64,000 nt of DNA, from positions 186,001 to 250,000 of the forward strand of contig CAZRMV010000002.1 in assembly GCA_964601275.1 (NCBI GenBank), written 5' to 3'. A program made the position numbers and the translations under genes. Origin of the DNA: JAOZPE01 sp964601275. GTDB lineage: Bacteria > Krumholzibacteriota > Krumholzibacteriia > JAJRXK01. Shown here one piece after another: positions 37,398-45,279 of this stretch. The notes below the pieces were generated by a model. It worked only from the letters and a program-made list of their open reading frames with translations. It ran no database searches and was not told the origin of the DNA. The first letter of the stretch is position 1, and every line of letters starts with the position of its first letter.

Positions 37398-37518
37398 CCG
37401 CGGATCTCCGGGGAACGAGTCAGAGAACGATGCCACCTGGATCGCCCCGGGGGGGCCGGGGAGGCTTCGGGCGTCCAATATAGCAGGAGCCCGGGGAGGG
37501 AAAAGCCTGCACCATCAT

Positions 37519-38004
37519 TCAGGAGCCGAAGATTCCGCCCAGGTCGAGACAGTTCTCGTCCCTCACGAAATCGTCGCGCAGGTGGTGGGAAGGCCCGGCC
37601 GGCGCCGGCATGTAGCGCCCGGTCGCCCGGGCGTAGACCGTGCCATCGTCTCCCTCGATCCGCGCCTGGGTCTGGAAGAGCTTCCGCCGCGCTTCAAGCA
37701 GCACCGAAACCGCGGTGCACGCGACCCCGGGAGGAAGGGGGTGGAGCAACCGGACGGTGAATTCCGCGGCGAAACAGGGCTTTTCCGCCCCCAGGATGGC
37801 GGACCAGGTCATGACCTCATCCAGGACGGTCGCGATGAATCCGCCGTGGATGACCCGGTTCCATCCCATGAACTCGGGCCTGGCGACGAACGGGAGTTCC
37901 ACCCGGTCCCCGGCCAGGTAACTGCGGGCCCTCAGTCCATGCGGGTTGGCCTCGCCGCAGATCAGGCAGGAGCGGCTCCAGGGGAGGGGAATGCGCTCGG
38001 ACAA
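37519..38004 (-). CDS. Hotdog-fold thioesterase (PaaI/YbgC-like)
   Basis: A 161-residue hotdog-fold protein. The start is TTG at 38004 behind GGGAGGAG, which gives the N-terminus LSERIPLPWSRS; the open frame runs further upstream but overlaps the hemerythrin gene. Recognisable parts are CLICGEANPHGLRAR, the GWNRVIHGGFIATVLDEVM helix with the active-site region, and the strands FAAEFTVRLLHPLPPG and FQTQARIEGDDGTVYARATG. It probably cleaves an acyl-CoA. The gene lies between gatE and the hemerythrin gene, all on the minus strand, but a 121-base gap separates it from gatE. Confidence 0.82.
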   Translation of the reverse strand: MSERIPLPWSRSCLICGEANPHGLRARSYLAGDRVELPFVARPEFMGWNRVIHGGFIATVLDEVMTWSAILGAEKPCFAAEFTVRLLHPLPPGVACTAVSVLLEARRKLFQTQARIEGDDGTVYARATGRYMPAPAGPSHHLRDDFVRDENCLDLGGIFGS

Positions 38005-38042
38005 GCTCGCTCCTCCCGGGAGAACGGTTTCGTCCCGGCGCT

Positions 38043-38750
38043 TCACTCGATGGGGGCGATCTTCTCGGTGGTCTCGACCTCGGCCTTCAGACGGACCACC
38101 TCGGAGGGTTCCAGGAGGGACTCGGCGAGACTCCATGCGTTGCGGAGGCGCTGCTCATCCACCCCGAGCTTGAGGACGCGGTAGAGCTTGACTCGTTCGA
38201 AGGGAGTGAGGGCGGGAAGCATGTACCGCAGTTCCTCCTGTTCCTCTTCCGGCGTCATGCTGGCCCTCAGTCTTGCCACGACGTCCTTCAGTTCGTCGAG
38301 CGTGCACGATTGCCACAGGTGCATCATCGTCCGTTCCTCTTCGTCCATGTGATCGAGGTAGCGGGCGATGAAGCGCTGGAGGGCGCGGTAGAACTCCCGG
38401 CCGAAGAGGCGGCATTGCATGAGATCGCAGGGGTCGGAGGTGATGTCGTCGAAGTAGGCTTCCAGTTCGACGAGATGGGTCTGCAGATCGTCATGCTCCC
38501 CGTCGAGGAATTCCGCTTCCTCGGGAAACCGGTCGCGCAGGAAGGGATGGATGATCCGGTTCTCATGCTTCGCGTGGTTGAGCAGCATCCGCTTGATGTC
38601 CTGCAGTTCTTGTCCCACTGCGTCGACCTGGTCGGGATCGGCGAAGTCGGTGGTGCCGACCTGGCCGGCAAAGTCGAAGAGACGACGCCGTTGTCCTTTG
38701 TGGGTGGCGGTGTAGAAATCGAAACGGTGCGCGATCTGGGATGAATTCAT
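38043..38750 (-). CDS. Hemerythrin-like domain protein
   Basis: A 235-residue helical protein. Residues about 25-155 fit the hemerythrin HHE four-helix bundle: an early His, NHAKHENRIIHPFL, DGEHDDLQTHLVEL and ARYLDHMDEEER, giving the His/Glu set for a non-haem di-iron centre. The C-terminal 80 residues are a charged helical extension (TPEEEQEELRYMLPALTPFE). The start at 38750 gives MNSSQIAHRFDFYTATHKGQ. It may sense or buffer oxygen or nitric oxide, or store iron. It is divergent from the SOS-type operon; the thioesterase gene follows after 38 bases. Confidence 0.85.
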   Translation of the reverse strand: MNSSQIAHRFDFYTATHKGQRRRLFDFAGQVGTTDFADPDQVDAVGQELQDIKRMLLNHAKHENRIIHPFLRDRFPEEAEFLDGEHDDLQTHLVELEAYFDDITSDPCDLMQCRLFGREFYRALQRFIARYLDHMDEEERTMMHLWQSCTLDELKDVVARLRASMTPEEEQEELRYMLPALTPFERVKLYRVLKLGVDEQRLRNAWSLAESLLEPSEVVRLKAEVETTEKIAPIE

Positions 38751-38914
38751 CGAGAACACTCCGGAGGCGAAGCCGACGCCCGGGCCGGCCCGGTGGGTGC
38801 AAGAGAGAAGGACTCCATGCTCTCCCGAGAAGAGATGCGGACAAGATGCCATGCCCCCGCCCGATTCGCCACCTCCGACCGCCGGCGCACTCCGAGGAGG
38901 GCCCGATTTTTTTC

Positions 38915-38943
38915 TGGACGTCCAAACGATTGTTTCTTAGATT
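38915..38943 (+). promoter_or_regulatory. Candidate dinB promoter overlapped by a palindrome (possible LexA operator)
   Basis: TGGACG, 17-base spacer, TAGATT. The -35 lies inside the perfect palindrome TGGACGTCCA (38915-38924). An operator over the -35 upstream of a dinB...lexA operon is what autoregulation by LexA would need, but the site matches no LexA box I know. It lies about 70 bases before the dinB start. Confidence 0.45.
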
Positions 38944-39012
38944 GGGCTCCGCAACAGGGGTTTGGGGTCCTCCTGAACCTTCCCTCCGCCTCCTCGGGGA
39001 GCTGTCCGGAAG

Positions 39013-40272
39013 ATGGCCGATCGTGGTAAGTGGTTTGCCCACGTCGACATGGACGCATTCTACGCCTCGGTGGAGATCCTCGATGATCCCCGCTTGCGGG
39101 GTCTCCCGGTGGCGGTGGGAGGACCGGCCCGCGACCGGGGCGTGATCGCCGCCGCCTCCTACGAGGCGCGACGTTTCGGGGTCTTCAGCGCGATGCCCAC
39201 CGCGGTGGCTCTGCGGAGATGCCCCGATCTGGTGCTGCGGCATGGCCGCATGGATCGCTACCGCCAGAAGAGCCGGGAGGTCGTGGCGATCCTGCGGGAG
39301 GTGGCGCCGCGCCTGGAGACGGTCTCGCTGGACGAGGCCTTCCTCGATCTGACCGGCTGCGATCGTCTGCACGGCCGCTGGGAGGCATTCGCCCTTCGCC
39401 TGCGCCGTCGCATCCACCAGGAGAGCGGCCTGTGGTGCTCCATCGGTCTGGGGGAGACCCGGCGCATCGCCAAGATCGGAAGCGATCTCCGGAAGCCGCG
39501 GGGGATCGTGGTCGTGCCCCCGGGAGCGGGACGGGATTTCCTGGCCCCCCTTCCCGTGGAGCGTCTCTGGGGGGTCGGTCCCCACCAGAGGGAGCGTCTC
39601 CACCGTCTGGGCTTGTCCACCATCGGCGAGATCGCGGCGCAACGACCGGACTGGCTGCGTTCGCATCTGGGAACCATGGGGACCGTCCTCCACGAGGCGG
39701 CCCTGGCCCGCGAGAGCGGAGAGGTGGAACCGGAGCGTCGCGCCCACAGCGTCAGCCACGAACAGACCTTCGCCCGCGACCTGCGCGGCCGGGAGGCCCT
39801 GCTGCCGGTTCTGCTGGAGCTCAGCGGGAAGGTGGGATACCGCCTGCGTCGGGGGGGGCTTTGCGGACGCGTGGTGCAACTCAAGGTGCGCGACGCGACC
39901 TTCCGGACCGTGACCCGGAGACTCGGCCTGCCCTCGCCGGTCGCCACCGACGAGGCCATCTACCGGGCCGCGGCTTCCCTGCTCGAGGGTCTGGGCTGGA
40001 ACGAGAGGCCGATCCGCCTGATCGGCGTGGGGGTCCATCGGGTGAGCGCATGCCAGAACGAACAGGGGGAACTCTTCCCGGCGCCGGCAGATCGTCCGGT
40101 CCTGGAGAAGACCCTGGACGCCCTGCACACCCGCTTCGGGGGAGGAGCGGTCCAACGCGCCCGCACCCTCCTGACCCCTCGCGATCGATCCGCCTCGTGG
40201 GAATCGACGGCCTGGGAACGCCGGTCCGCCGTCGGGGGGATCTCCCCCGGGCAGGAAGGAGAGAGCTCATGA
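39013..40272 (+). CDS. dinB: DNA polymerase IV (Y family)
   Basis: A 419-residue translesion polymerase. The palm/fingers carry the metal-binding residues in HVDMDAFYASVE and VSLDEAFLDLT, and the YEARRFGVFSAMPTA nucleotide-pocket segment. The thumb helix-hairpin-helix (LWGVGPHQRERLHRLGLSTI) and little finger domain (about 240-360) follow. EQGELF near the C-terminal third of the chain could contact the sliding clamp. It is the first gene of a three-gene unit; ATGA couples it to the next gene, and lexA is third, so damage-inducible control is very likely. The C-terminal 40 residues look disordered. Confidence 0.95.
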   Translation: MADRGKWFAHVDMDAFYASVEILDDPRLRGLPVAVGGPARDRGVIAAASYEARRFGVFSAMPTAVALRRCPDLVLRHGRMDRYRQKSREVVAILREVAPRLETVSLDEAFLDLTGCDRLHGRWEAFALRLRRRIHQESGLWCSIGLGETRRIAKIGSDLRKPRGIVVVPPGAGRDFLAPLPVERLWGVGPHQRERLHRLGLSTIGEIAAQRPDWLRSHLGTMGTVLHEAALARESGEVEPERRAHSVSHEQTFARDLRGREALLPVLLELSGKVGYRLRRGGLCGRVVQLKVRDATFRTVTRRLGLPSPVATDEAIYRAAASLLEGLGWNERPIRLIGVGVHRVSACQNEQGELFPAPADRPVLEKTLDALHTRFGGGAVQRARTLLTPRDRSASWESTAWERRSAVGGISPGQEGESS

Positions 40273-41666
40273 CCTTGCGCCCCACATCCCTGTGCCTCGT
40301 CCGCTTCGACCGGGGATGGCTCCAGCTGCACTCGCCGCGCGATCTCCTCGAGCGCATCGACGCCTCAGGCGGTGATGGACTCCTCCTCGAGTGGGGAGAC
40401 GACCCCGCCGGTATCTACGCCCTCCTGGACCACGCCCACCGCCAGGGCCGCCCGCTTCTCCCGGCGCGTTGGGCGCCGGCCCGGCCCCAGGCCAATGGAG
40501 GCTTCGGAGGACCGGAGAAGATCCTCTGGTTCGCCCGCAGCGACGGCGCCCTCTCGAGTCTGTTCACCGCCTTTCGACTGAGCGGGGACGAGCTCGACGG
40601 GGTTTCCCGGGCCGACGAGCCCCTGGCCCTGCTGGGGGTTCCGGGGGATGTGGTGCGGGGCATCGAGGCTCCCGGGGCCCGCTGTCTCCAGGACCGGGCG
40701 CGGAAATGGATCGACCGTCTCGGGGCCGACCGCGTCGTGCTGGCGGTCCTCTCCGGCTCCGGAGATCCCCTGCAAGGCCTGGCGGTCCGCTGGGGACTCC
40801 CCTGGATCCGCCTGCTCGATGCCGACGCGGTGGAGGAAGAGCCCCGGCCGGCGGGGGAAGGGCCCGACGCGGTGGGGACCCCGCTGCTCTGGACCGATTT
40901 CCAGCTCGACCGGGAACATCGCCTGCCCGATGAGCAGGACATTCCCTTGCTGGGCGATCTCCTGCGCCGGGGAAGCCTGCTGCGGGAGCGCCGTCGTCTC
41001 CAGTCGATGCCCCCCGCGTGGCAGGCCACCGTGGACGCCGAGCTGCGGCATCTCCATGCCTGGCACCTGGGTCCCTTGCTGCGGCGGGCGGGAGCGCTGA
41101 TCCAGACGATGATGCCGGTCCCGGGCGTCCGCGTGGTTCCGCCCCTGCCCCGGGTGGGCGGACTCTGTTCCTGGCTGCTGGGGCTCAGCGATCGGCGCCC
41201 GGCGGTGATCGGTCGTCCGCCCGATCCACAGCAGAGTTCCTCCCACCTGATGCGCGCCCTGCAGAACTGGGACCGCAACCTGGTGGTCGAGGTCGACCCC
41301 GTCGCCTGGCCCCGCCTCCATGGCCGATTGGTGGGTTGGCTGGACAGCGGATATCTTGCGGTCTGCAGCGAACCGCCGCGCGCGGTCGGACGCCGCCTCT
41401 GCTTCAGCGGCCGCCCCCTGTGGACCCGTCGTCCCCTGGTCCGCGGACGGGATGGCATTCCGCAGATGAAGCTTCCACTGGCCGACCGCCGGGCCCTGGG
41501 TTGGTTCGAGGTGGAGCTTCTGGCCACCGCGACTCCGGACGCCCCGTCGGCGAGCGAAAGGACAGCCCGCTCGCGCGACGCCGGAACGCTCCACGCGCTG
41601 TCCGACGCCTCCGGTCAAGCGGTCCTGCAGCTCGAGCTGGGTCTTCAGCAGCAGGATACCGCGTGA
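40269..41666 (+). CDS. Degenerate DnaE-like protein between dinB and lexA
   Basis: A 465-residue protein coupled to dinB by ATGA and to lexA by a four-base overlap. By eye it follows the order of a C-family polymerase N-terminus: LQLHSPRDLLERI in place of the PHP histidine motif, D-P-A-G-I-Y-A-L-L-D-H-A-H-R-Q-G-R-P-L-L-P, I-L-W-F-A-R-S-D-G, W-G-L-P-W-I-R-L-L-D-A-D, then V-G-G-L-C-S-W-L-L-G-L-S (compare GRGSAANSLVAYLLGIT) and LVVEVDPVAWPRLHG where active DnaE has PDIDIDF. The catalytic aspartates and everything after the early palm are missing. QLELGL (454-459) near the C-terminus resembles a clamp-binding motif. It is probably a non-catalytic partner of DinB, loosely parallel to ImuA/ImuB-DnaE2 cassettes. 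Homology is inferred, not computed. Confidence 0.5.
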   Translation: MTLRPTSLCLVRFDRGWLQLHSPRDLLERIDASGGDGLLLEWGDDPAGIYALLDHAHRQGRPLLPARWAPARPQANGGFGGPEKILWFARSDGALSSLFTAFRLSGDELDGVSRADEPLALLGVPGDVVRGIEAPGARCLQDRARKWIDRLGADRVVLAVLSGSGDPLQGLAVRWGLPWIRLLDADAVEEEPRPAGEGPDAVGTPLLWTDFQLDREHRLPDEQDIPLLGDLLRRGSLLRERRRLQSMPPAWQATVDAELRHLHAWHLGPLLRRAGALIQTMMPVPGVRVVPPLPRVGGLCSWLLGLSDRRPAVIGRPPDPQQSSSHLMRALQNWDRNLVVEVDPVAWPRLHGRLVGWLDSGYLAVCSEPPRAVGRRLCFSGRPLWTRRPLVRGRDGIPQMKLPLADRRALGWFEVELLATATPDAPSASERTARSRDAGTLHALSDASGQAVLQLELGLQQQDTA

Positions 41667-42367
41667 CGATGAACCCGTTCGAGGAGGGCAATCGAGTGGT
41701 GATTTCACGGGATCTTTCCGAACGCCAGGCTGAAGTCCTGCGGACCCTGGTGCGCTGGATCAAGGAGCACGGATATCCGCCGAGCATCCGGGAACTGGGA
41801 GACGAGCTGAACCTGAAGAGTACGCGCAGTGTGCACGATCATCTGCGCATGCTGGAGAGAAAGGGGTATATCCGCCGCCGCCGGGACCAGTCGCGGGCCA
41901 TCGAGATCCTCCGGGAGTACAAGGGGAACCGGTCTCGCCGGCTTCGCATTCCCCTGGTGCCCCATGGACCGGATAGCGGGCACGTGACGGTTCCGATCAT
42001 CGGGGAGGTGGCGGCGGGTAGCCCCATTCTCGCCGAGGAAAAGGTGGAAGGTGAACTGGCCCTGGACGCGGCCATGGTTCCCGACCCGCGCTGCTATCTG
42101 CTGCGAGTGCGGGGAGAGTCGATGATCGAGGCGCACATCTGCGACGGAGATCTCATCCTCATCCGCCCCCAGCACGGCGCACGCAACGGCGAGATCGTCG
42201 TGGTCCTCATCGAGGATTCCGTCACCCTCAAGCGATTCTACCGGCGGGACGGATACGTGGAGCTGATGCCGGAGAACGGGAAGATGGCGTCCATCCTGCT
42301 CACCCCGGAGATGGGGCGGTCGAGGATCCTGGGCAAGCTCTGTGGGGTGATCCGGCAGTTGAATTGA
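41663..42367 (+). CDS. lexA: LexA repressor
   Basis: A 234-residue SOS repressor. The GTG at 41663 overlaps the previous stop (GTGA) and has AGGA at good spacing; an ATG at 41669 is the alternative. The N-terminal winged helix (LSERQAEVLRTLVRWIKEHG, YPPSIRELGDELNL, VHDHLRMLERKGYIRRR) is standard. The self-cleavage site Ala-Gly is in EVAAGSP, the catalytic Ser in GESMIE and the Lys in SVTLKRF, so RecA-stimulated autocleavage should work. Being last in the dinB operon, it likely represses its own message. Confidence 0.97.
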   Translation: MTMNPFEEGNRVVISRDLSERQAEVLRTLVRWIKEHGYPPSIRELGDELNLKSTRSVHDHLRMLERKGYIRRRRDQSRAIEILREYKGNRSRRLRIPLVPHGPDSGHVTVPIIGEVAAGSPILAEEKVEGELALDAAMVPDPRCYLLRVRGESMIEAHICDGDLILIRPQHGARNGEIVVVLIEDSVTLKRFYRRDGYVELMPENGKMASILLTPEMGRSRILGKLCGVIRQLN

Positions 42368-42397
42368 GGGTCCTGGTCCAGGCTCGAGAGCCGAGGC

Positions 42398-42426
42398 TTG
42401 CGTTTTGTGCCGTCTCTGCCTAGCCT
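42398..42426 (+). promoter_or_regulatory. Candidate promoter for tRNA-Glu
   Basis: TTGCGT, 17-base spacer, TAGCCT; weak -10. About 20 bases before the tRNA. Confidence 0.3.
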
Positions 42427-42447
42427 GAGCCCTCTTTCGAACCAGGC

Positions 42448-42524
42448 GGCCCCATCGTCTAGTCAGGTCAGGACACCACCCTTTCAAGGTGGGTACACGG
42501 GTTCGAATCCCGTTGGGGCCGCCA
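42448..42524 (+). tRNA. tRNA-Glu (anticodon UUC)
   Basis: Acceptor arms GGCCCCA and TGGGGCC with GCCA end encoded. Anticodon stem CCACC/GGTGG with loop CTTTCAA (anticodon TTC). T-arm ACGGG-TTCGAAT-CCCGT. As the substrate type for misacylation systems is tRNA-Gln, this tRNA is not itself the GatDE target. Confidence 0.95.
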
Positions 42525-42601
42525 GAATCGCGACGGCCGCCCGGAGCTCTCCCGGGCGGCCGTCGTCGTGTCCACCGATGGGCTTCTGTTGCCTCCGGCA
42601 C

Positions 42602-43177
42602 TCAGAACGACCAGTTGACGATCGGCAACACGGGAAGCGTGTCCTTTCCCTTGATGATGTTCACCAGGCCGATCTGCAGGCCGTGCATGGTGTTGGTGAC
42701 GTTCACGAAGCCCAACTGGAGCCCGTCCATGTCTTCGGTGACGTTGACCAGACCCACCAGGAGTCCCTCGGTGTGGCCTTGTTCCATCAGGTTGAGACCA
42801 CCCCACTGCAAGCCGGTGAACTCGGTGTCCACGAGGTTGATGATTCCCCACTGGACCCCGGTCATCGTGCCGGCCTGGTTGAAGAGACCCGATTGGATAC
42901 CCTGCACGTCCCCGTCGACGAGGTTCGCGAAGCCCCAACCCACTCCGGTGAAGTCGCCAGTGGTGAGCAGGCCCAGGCCCAGGTCCAGTCCGAGGAATTC
43001 GCGGTTCCGCCCGACGATGGCCAGGCGCACCCCGTGGATGGCGGTGTCCTCGGAGAAGATCTGGATCGAGGGCACCAGGGAAAGCTGGATGGGGCGGGAC
43101 TCGGCCGCGACCGCGGGAGTTGCAAGCCGGCCGGCCAGGAGGGTGGCCAGGACGAGAACGACGGACAAGCGGTACAT
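42602..43177 (-). CDS. LA_2272-type surface repeat protein
   Basis: A 191-residue exported protein. The start at 43177 gives a signal peptide MYRLSVVLVLATLLAGRLAT...AVAAE. The mature part is built of about seven short repeats of roughly 18 residues with the pattern G-x-Q-x-G-[LIF]-[VFI]-N, for example GVQWGIINLVDTEFTGLQWG and GLQLGFVNVTNTMHGLQIGL, probably forming a beta-helix or beta-sheet surface. This matches the LA_2272-type surface repeat family first named in Leptospira. Location is probably periplasmic or cell surface; function unknown. It stands alone, divergent from the microcompartment gene. Confidence 0.7.
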   Translation of the reverse strand: MYRLSVVLVLATLLAGRLATPAVAAESRPIQLSLVPSIQIFSEDTAIHGVRLAIVGRNREFLGLDLGLGLLTTGDFTGVGWGFANLVDGDVQGIQSGLFNQAGTMTGVQWGIINLVDTEFTGLQWGGLNLMEQGHTEGLLVGLVNVTEDMDGLQLGFVNVTNTMHGLQIGLVNIIKGKDTLPVLPIVNWSF

Positions 43178-43328
43178 GGAATCCTCCGATCGGGTCGGGC
43201 TGGGCTGCGGCAAGGATGCCGGGAACTCGATGGGTGCGCAAGCAGGCTAGCATCCCGCCCCCGGAGCGTCCACCGGCGGCGCCAGGGTTTCGTTGACACC
43301 GGACCGCTGGACTGGCACCTTCTCCGGC

Positions 43329-43940
43329 ATGGTCGATCTGAGGACATATGCCTTCCTGGATACGCTGCAACCGCAGCTCGCGGCGGCGGTGGGCACCACC
43401 TGCCGCGGTTTCCTTCCGGTCCCGGGAGTGGCTTCCCTTTGGGTGGAGATTGCGCCGGCCATCCGCATCCATGAACTGCTGGATATCGCGCTGAAGGCGA
43501 CCTCGGTGCGACCGGCCACCATCGTGACCGAAAGGGCCTATGGTCTCTTCGAGGTGAATCACCCCGATCAGGGTGAGGTCCGCGAGGCGGGAGACGCGGT
43601 GCTGCGGGCGATCGGAAAGACCGAGGGCGACCGGGTGCCGCCGAAGGTGGTCTCCTCGACGGTGATCCGCGGGGTCGAGCCCTACCATACCCAGCTCATC
43701 AACCGCACCCGGTACGGTTCGATGATCATCCCGGGGCAATCTCTCTTCATCCTGGAGACCGAGCCCGCCGCCTATTGCATCCTTGCCGCCAACGAGGCGG
43801 AGAAGGCGGCTCCGGTCACCCTCATCGACGCCAATCCAATCGGCGCCTTCGGCCGGCTCTACATGTGCGGCAGTGAAGCGGAGATCGACGCGGCCCGGGA
43901 AGCGGCCGAACGGGCCCTGGCCACCCTCGCCGGCGACTGA
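43329..43940 (+). CDS. Tandem-domain bacterial microcompartment shell protein (BMC-T)
   Basis: A 203-residue protein of two BMC-like halves: residues about 1-95 (L-R-T-Y-A-F-L-D...IHELLDIALKATSVRPATIV, GLFEVNHPDQGEV) and about 100-203 (IPGQSLFILETEPAAYCILA, ANEAEKAAPVTLIDANPIGA, FGRLYMCGSEAEIDAAREAA). The N-domain is degenerate and the C-domain clearly BMC. Such proteins form trimeric pseudohexamers in shell facets. The start at 43329 is the first ATG. There are no shell pentamers, signature enzymes or other BMC genes within the window, so it is an orphan here; partners may lie elsewhere. Confidence 0.72.
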   Translation: MVDLRTYAFLDTLQPQLAAAVGTTCRGFLPVPGVASLWVEIAPAIRIHELLDIALKATSVRPATIVTERAYGLFEVNHPDQGEVREAGDAVLRAIGKTEGDRVPPKVVSSTVIRGVEPYHTQLINRTRYGSMIIPGQSLFILETEPAAYCILAANEAEKAAPVTLIDANPIGAFGRLYMCGSEAEIDAAREAAERALATLAGD

Positions 43941-43956
43941 GCGTCCCGCTTCCCCA

Positions 43957-45201
43957 TTACTGCGCGAAGATCTGCACCAGGTTCAAGAGGGTGCAGACCG
44001 AATACGCCATGGCCCGATCGCTCACCCACTCCCGCGGTCCGTGGAAGTTCATTCCCCCGGCGAAGAGATTCGGGGTCGGCATCCCCATCGCGGTGAGTTG
44101 CGAGCCGTCGGTGCCTCCGCGGATCGCCGCCAGCCGGGGGGTGATGCCGGCGGCCTTGATGGCCCGGTGGAGGTTCTCGGACACCTGGGGGTGCGCCGAC
44201 AGTTCCTCGGCCATGTTCCGGTACTGCTGCACGATCTCCACCTCCACCCCCAATCGTGGTTCCTCCGCCGCGAGCGCTTCCGCCATGGTCTTCAGGCGCC
44301 GCCCGCGTTCCTCCAGGACCCCGGTATCGAAATCGCGGAGGATGAGATCGAGCTGGCAGCGGGCCGCGTCGCCCTTCACCGAGGTGGGGTGGAAGAAGCC
44401 CTCGCGCTCGTGGGTGCATTCGGGGCTCTCGGCCATGGGCAGGCGGTCCAGCAGCTTTCCCATCCAGGTCAGCGCGTTCACCATCTTGCCCCGGGCGGTT
44501 CCCGGGTGCACCGAGACGCCGGTGAAGGTGACGGTGGCCGCGTCGGCGGAGAAGGTCTCGGTGTTCATCTCGCCGATGAATCCCCCGTCCACGGTGTAGC
44601 ACACCGGCGCGCCGAATTCCTCCAGGGGAAAGCGGTGCGGACCCCGGCCGATCTCCTCGTCGGGGTTGAAGCAGATCTTCAGGGTGGGGTGCTCGATTTC
44701 GGGGTGGGCCCGAAGTGTCTCCAGGAGGGCCATGATGGCGGCGATGCCCGCCTTGTCGTCCGCGCCCAGGAGGGTGGTGCCGTCGGAGGTGATGATGGTG
44801 TCGCCCAGGCATTCCAGCAGCTGCGGATTCTCCTCGGGCGAGATCACCACCTGGTTCTCCAGCTCGATCGCCGATCCGTCATAATCGCGATGGAGCCGGG
44901 GTTCCACATCCTTGCCGGAGAAAGCGGGCGCGGTGTCGAGGTGGGCGATCAGACCGAGCGTGCCCCCAGCGTTCCCGGGCCGGGTGGCCAGCACGTAGCC
45001 GTTCTCGTCGATCTTGACCTCGCTCAGACCCAGCTCGCTCAGTTCGTCGACAAGCATACGGCCGAGCTCGAGCTGCCCCGGGGTGGAGGGGCAGCCTTCG
45101 CTTTCTTCCTCCGAGCGGGTGTCGACCCGTACGTAGCGCAGAAAACGGTCGATGAGTCCGGTATGGGCGAGGATCTCGGCGGGATCCTTCCATGCGCGCA
45201 T
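43957..45201 (-). CDS. pepT: Peptidase T (tripeptide aminopeptidase)
   Basis: A 414-residue M20 dinuclear zinc peptidase removing the N-terminal residue of tripeptides in the cytosol. Metal ligands and catalytic residues are visible: LIAHLDTAPAF (His and the catalytic-region Asp), GADDKAGIA (bridging Asp), NPDEEIG (catalytic Glu and a ligand), T-V-D-G-G and the final His in FAGGMNFHGPREW. The start is ATG at 45201. The peptide transporter gene lies 78 bases upstream in the same orientation; a strong hairpin sits in that gap. Uptake and cleavage of small peptides therefore form one unit. Confidence 0.95.
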   Translation of the reverse strand: MRAWKDPAEILAHTGLIDRFLRYVRVDTRSEEESEGCPSTPGQLELGRMLVDELSELGLSEVKIDENGYVLATRPGNAGGTLGLIAHLDTAPAFSGKDVEPRLHRDYDGSAIELENQVVISPEENPQLLECLGDTIITSDGTTLLGADDKAGIAAIMALLETLRAHPEIEHPTLKICFNPDEEIGRGPHRFPLEEFGAPVCYTVDGGFIGEMNTETFSADAATVTFTGVSVHPGTARGKMVNALTWMGKLLDRLPMAESPECTHEREGFFHPTSVKGDAARCQLDLILRDFDTGVLEERGRRLKTMAEALAAEEPRLGVEVEIVQQYRNMAEELSAHPQVSENLHRAIKAAGITPRLAAIRGGTDGSQLTAMGMPTPNLFAGGMNFHGPREWVSDRAMAYSVCTLLNLVQIFAQ

Positions 45202-45239
45202 GAGTGATCTCCTTGCGATGGTCTGTCCGGTGGGATGAA

Positions 45240-45265
45240 GGGCCCGCCGCGTCTGCGGCGGGCCC
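45240..45265 (-). terminator. Strong hairpin between transporter and pepT
   Basis: Perfect 11-bp arms GGGCCCGCCGC and GCGGCGGGCCC with a GTCT loop, no T-run. It probably adjusts expression of pepT relative to the transporter, either as a partial terminator or by stabilising the upstream message. Confidence 0.5.
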
Positions 45266-45279
45266 GGGAAAGGCCTGAC

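Noticed and set aside
35805..37760. Long plus-strand open frame opposite gatE
   Set aside because: Low-complexity composition typical of antisense frames; gatE on the other strand carries conserved motifs throughout.
43293..43321. Leaderless promoter (TTGACA) for the microcompartment gene
   Set aside because: The -35 is perfect but the -10 (CACCTT) is poor; not enough to call.
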